From Mangrovibacillus cuniculi (GTDB lineage: Bacteria > Bacillota > Bacilli > Bacillales > R1DC41), in contig NZ_CP049742.1 of NCBI RefSeq assembly GCF_015482585.1, positions 2,325,001-2,389,000 of the forward strand: 64,000 bases of DNA, written 5' to 3'. A model generated the notes under the pieces. It was given only the letters and a program-made list of their open reading frames with translations, was not told the origin of the DNA and ran no database searches. Positions 63,146 to 64,000 of the stretch are shown here, in pieces (position 1 is the stretch's first letter; every line of letters starts with the position of its first letter). Both the position numbers and the translations under genes were made by a program.

Positions 63146-63892
63146 ATGGGAGATTTGCTATCAGGTAAAGAAAAAGATGACCAGATGGAGCCAGTCAATA
63201 GTCTATCCACAAAGGATACAATTTTAGGATGCCTTGCTACAGTCCTTATCGGGATATTTGGATTATCGGTCATTTTGTTGATATTTTGGGGACCTGGCTT
63301 ATTTAAAGATCATATTATAAAGCCAGATGAAGCTATTTTTATATCTGGTCAATACAATCTATCACTGTTAGTTATGATATTTATCATCTTGTGGATATTT
63401 GCATGCATATATTGGGTTAGAGGTGTAAAAAGATTTCTTACATTCATGACTGTGCCTTTTACTGCTTATATATTACTCTTTTTCAATTATCATATAGGCG
63501 TACTTGAAGGTATACATAAAAACTCGTATTTCCAACTTACTTCTTCATTTGTGGAATGGGGAGAAATGGATGAAGTAGCTTTTATACCGGACTACACTAC
63601 TGGGAGAAAGGAAACAACCTTTAATATTAAGTTAGTTTATATGGTAGATAAAAAATCTTACTGGGTTGATAGTGTTAACCTAGAAGACCTGTTAAGACTA
63701 AAGGAGTTGTTGGAACAACAAGGTGATGTCCCTGTTTTTATCTATCCTTTAGACAAAGGTGATCTTTCTAAGTTAGAAGATGTAAGAGAAGAAAATAATG
63801 AATACTATAAAAGGATATTGGATTTCATAGAAGTTAAGGATATAAGAAAATATCCAAAAGAACATATATTGGTGAACGAATCTTTTTATTAA
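63146..63892 (+). CDS. Membrane protein with C-terminal soluble domain, unknown
   Basis: 248 residues from ATG 63146 (AGAGGTG 7 bases upstream). Charged N-terminus, three membrane helices (about 28-50, 72-93, 100-117), then a soluble domain beginning SYFQLTSSFVEWGEMDEVAF that looks like a PH-type or DUF3592-type surface domain. It ends at a terminator. Function unknown. Confidence 0.75.
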   Translation: MGDLLSGKEKDDQMEPVNSLSTKDTILGCLATVLIGIFGLSVILLIFWGPGLFKDHIIKPDEAIFISGQYNLSLLVMIFIILWIFACIYWVRGVKRFLTFMTVPFTAYILLFFNYHIGVLEGIHKNSYFQLTSSFVEWGEMDEVAFIPDYTTGRKETTFNIKLVYMVDKKSYWVDSVNLEDLLRLKELLEQQGDVPVFIYPLDKGDLSKLEDVREENNEYYKRILDFIEVKDIRKYPKEHILVNESFY

Positions 63893-63899
63893 GAACAAC

Positions 63900-63936
63900 T
63901 AAAAATGTTAAAGACACAAACTATAACATTTTTAAT
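63900..63936 (+). terminator. Terminator after the last complete gene
   Basis: AAAAATGTTA pairs with TATAACATTTTT around an 11-base loop. The remaining 64 bases of the window contain no supportable gene start. Confidence 0.85.
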
Positions 63937-64000
63937 ATCCTCTAATGAAGACAGGGAGTGTGTTTTACGAAGATTAATATGTTAGTAAGAAATATCTCCT

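Noticed and set aside
63980-64000. Start of a gene at the right edge (ATG at about 63979)
   Set aside because: Only about 20 bases remain and no ribosome site is convincing.
1-64000. tRNA, rRNA, prophage or plasmid origin
   Set aside because: No CCA-type cloverleaf ends, conserved rRNA segments, phage structural genes or replication genes were recognised.

Overview
The window looks like chromosomal DNA of a low-GC, Gram-positive, spore-former-type bacterium (Bacillaceae). The supporting signs are strong AGGAGG-type ribosome sites, GTG and TTG starts, T-tailed hairpin terminators, lipoproteins and signal peptides of Bacillus style, a CcpA-type cre site, TPP and cobalamin riboswitches, and an RRNPP-type peptide-sensing locus. 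I saw no rRNA, tRNA, prophage or CRISPR array. I do not name a species.

Layout. 1-7 kb: 3' part of a Vpr-like secreted subtilase, a 52-bp tandem array, a TPP riboswitch with thiW, a protein resembling the N-terminal part of a lanthipeptide synthetase, then a helix-turn-helix/TPR regulator with a 43-codon secreted pro-peptide gene 14 bp behind it and a secreted barrel-like protein next door. 7-12 kb: the methionine importer metNIQ (MetN short, TTG start), a second 52-bp array, and a secreted lamin-tail/phospholipase-D protein. 12-22 kb: a nucleoside hydrolase, an SGNH hydrolase, a broken effector-binding gene, a tandem duplication of a two-gene unit, a vWA lipoprotein and a secreted HNH nuclease with a small partner gene. 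22.5-24.6 kb: 84/85-bp and 42-bp arrays with an S66 peptidase gene between related repeats. 24.8-32 kb: a VOC protein, a decayed glcF, membrane and lipoproteins, an unannotated 47-aa gene in a structured transcript, and a large secreted pullulanase behind cre boxes. 32.4-42 kb: a 53-bp array, a VOC protein, an SDR, a GntR/ABC operon and many small membrane proteins. 42-52 kb: a GGDEF protein, a cobalamin riboswitch controlling a class I ribonucleotide reductase operon, an ECF sigma/anti-sigma pair and a chemoreceptor. 52.4-64 kb: small DUF proteins and a debris zone with toxin-immunity-like remnants, an IS3 remnant, repeated galE 5' fragments, dispersed repeats and a perfect 36-bp palindrome.

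Three signals stand out. First, the regulator/pro-peptide pair at 4665-6028 has the architecture of an RRNPP quorum-sensing cassette with a peptide I do not recognise. Second, five intergenic tandem arrays keep near-exact unit lengths of 42, 52, 52, 53 and 84/85 bp although their bases have diverged; all are close to whole numbers of 10.5-bp helical turns, and three of them carry an inverted repeat in each unit. Third, the 56.8-63 kb zone contains a dispersed repeat that repeatedly carries the 5' end of galE.

Functionally the window mixes secreted degradative enzymes (protease, pullulanase, nuclease/PLD, HNH), nutrient import (methionine, thiamine precursor), metabolite-sensing RNAs, signalling (peptide, c-di-GMP, chemotaxis, ECF sigma) and a large number of lineage-specific membrane proteins.
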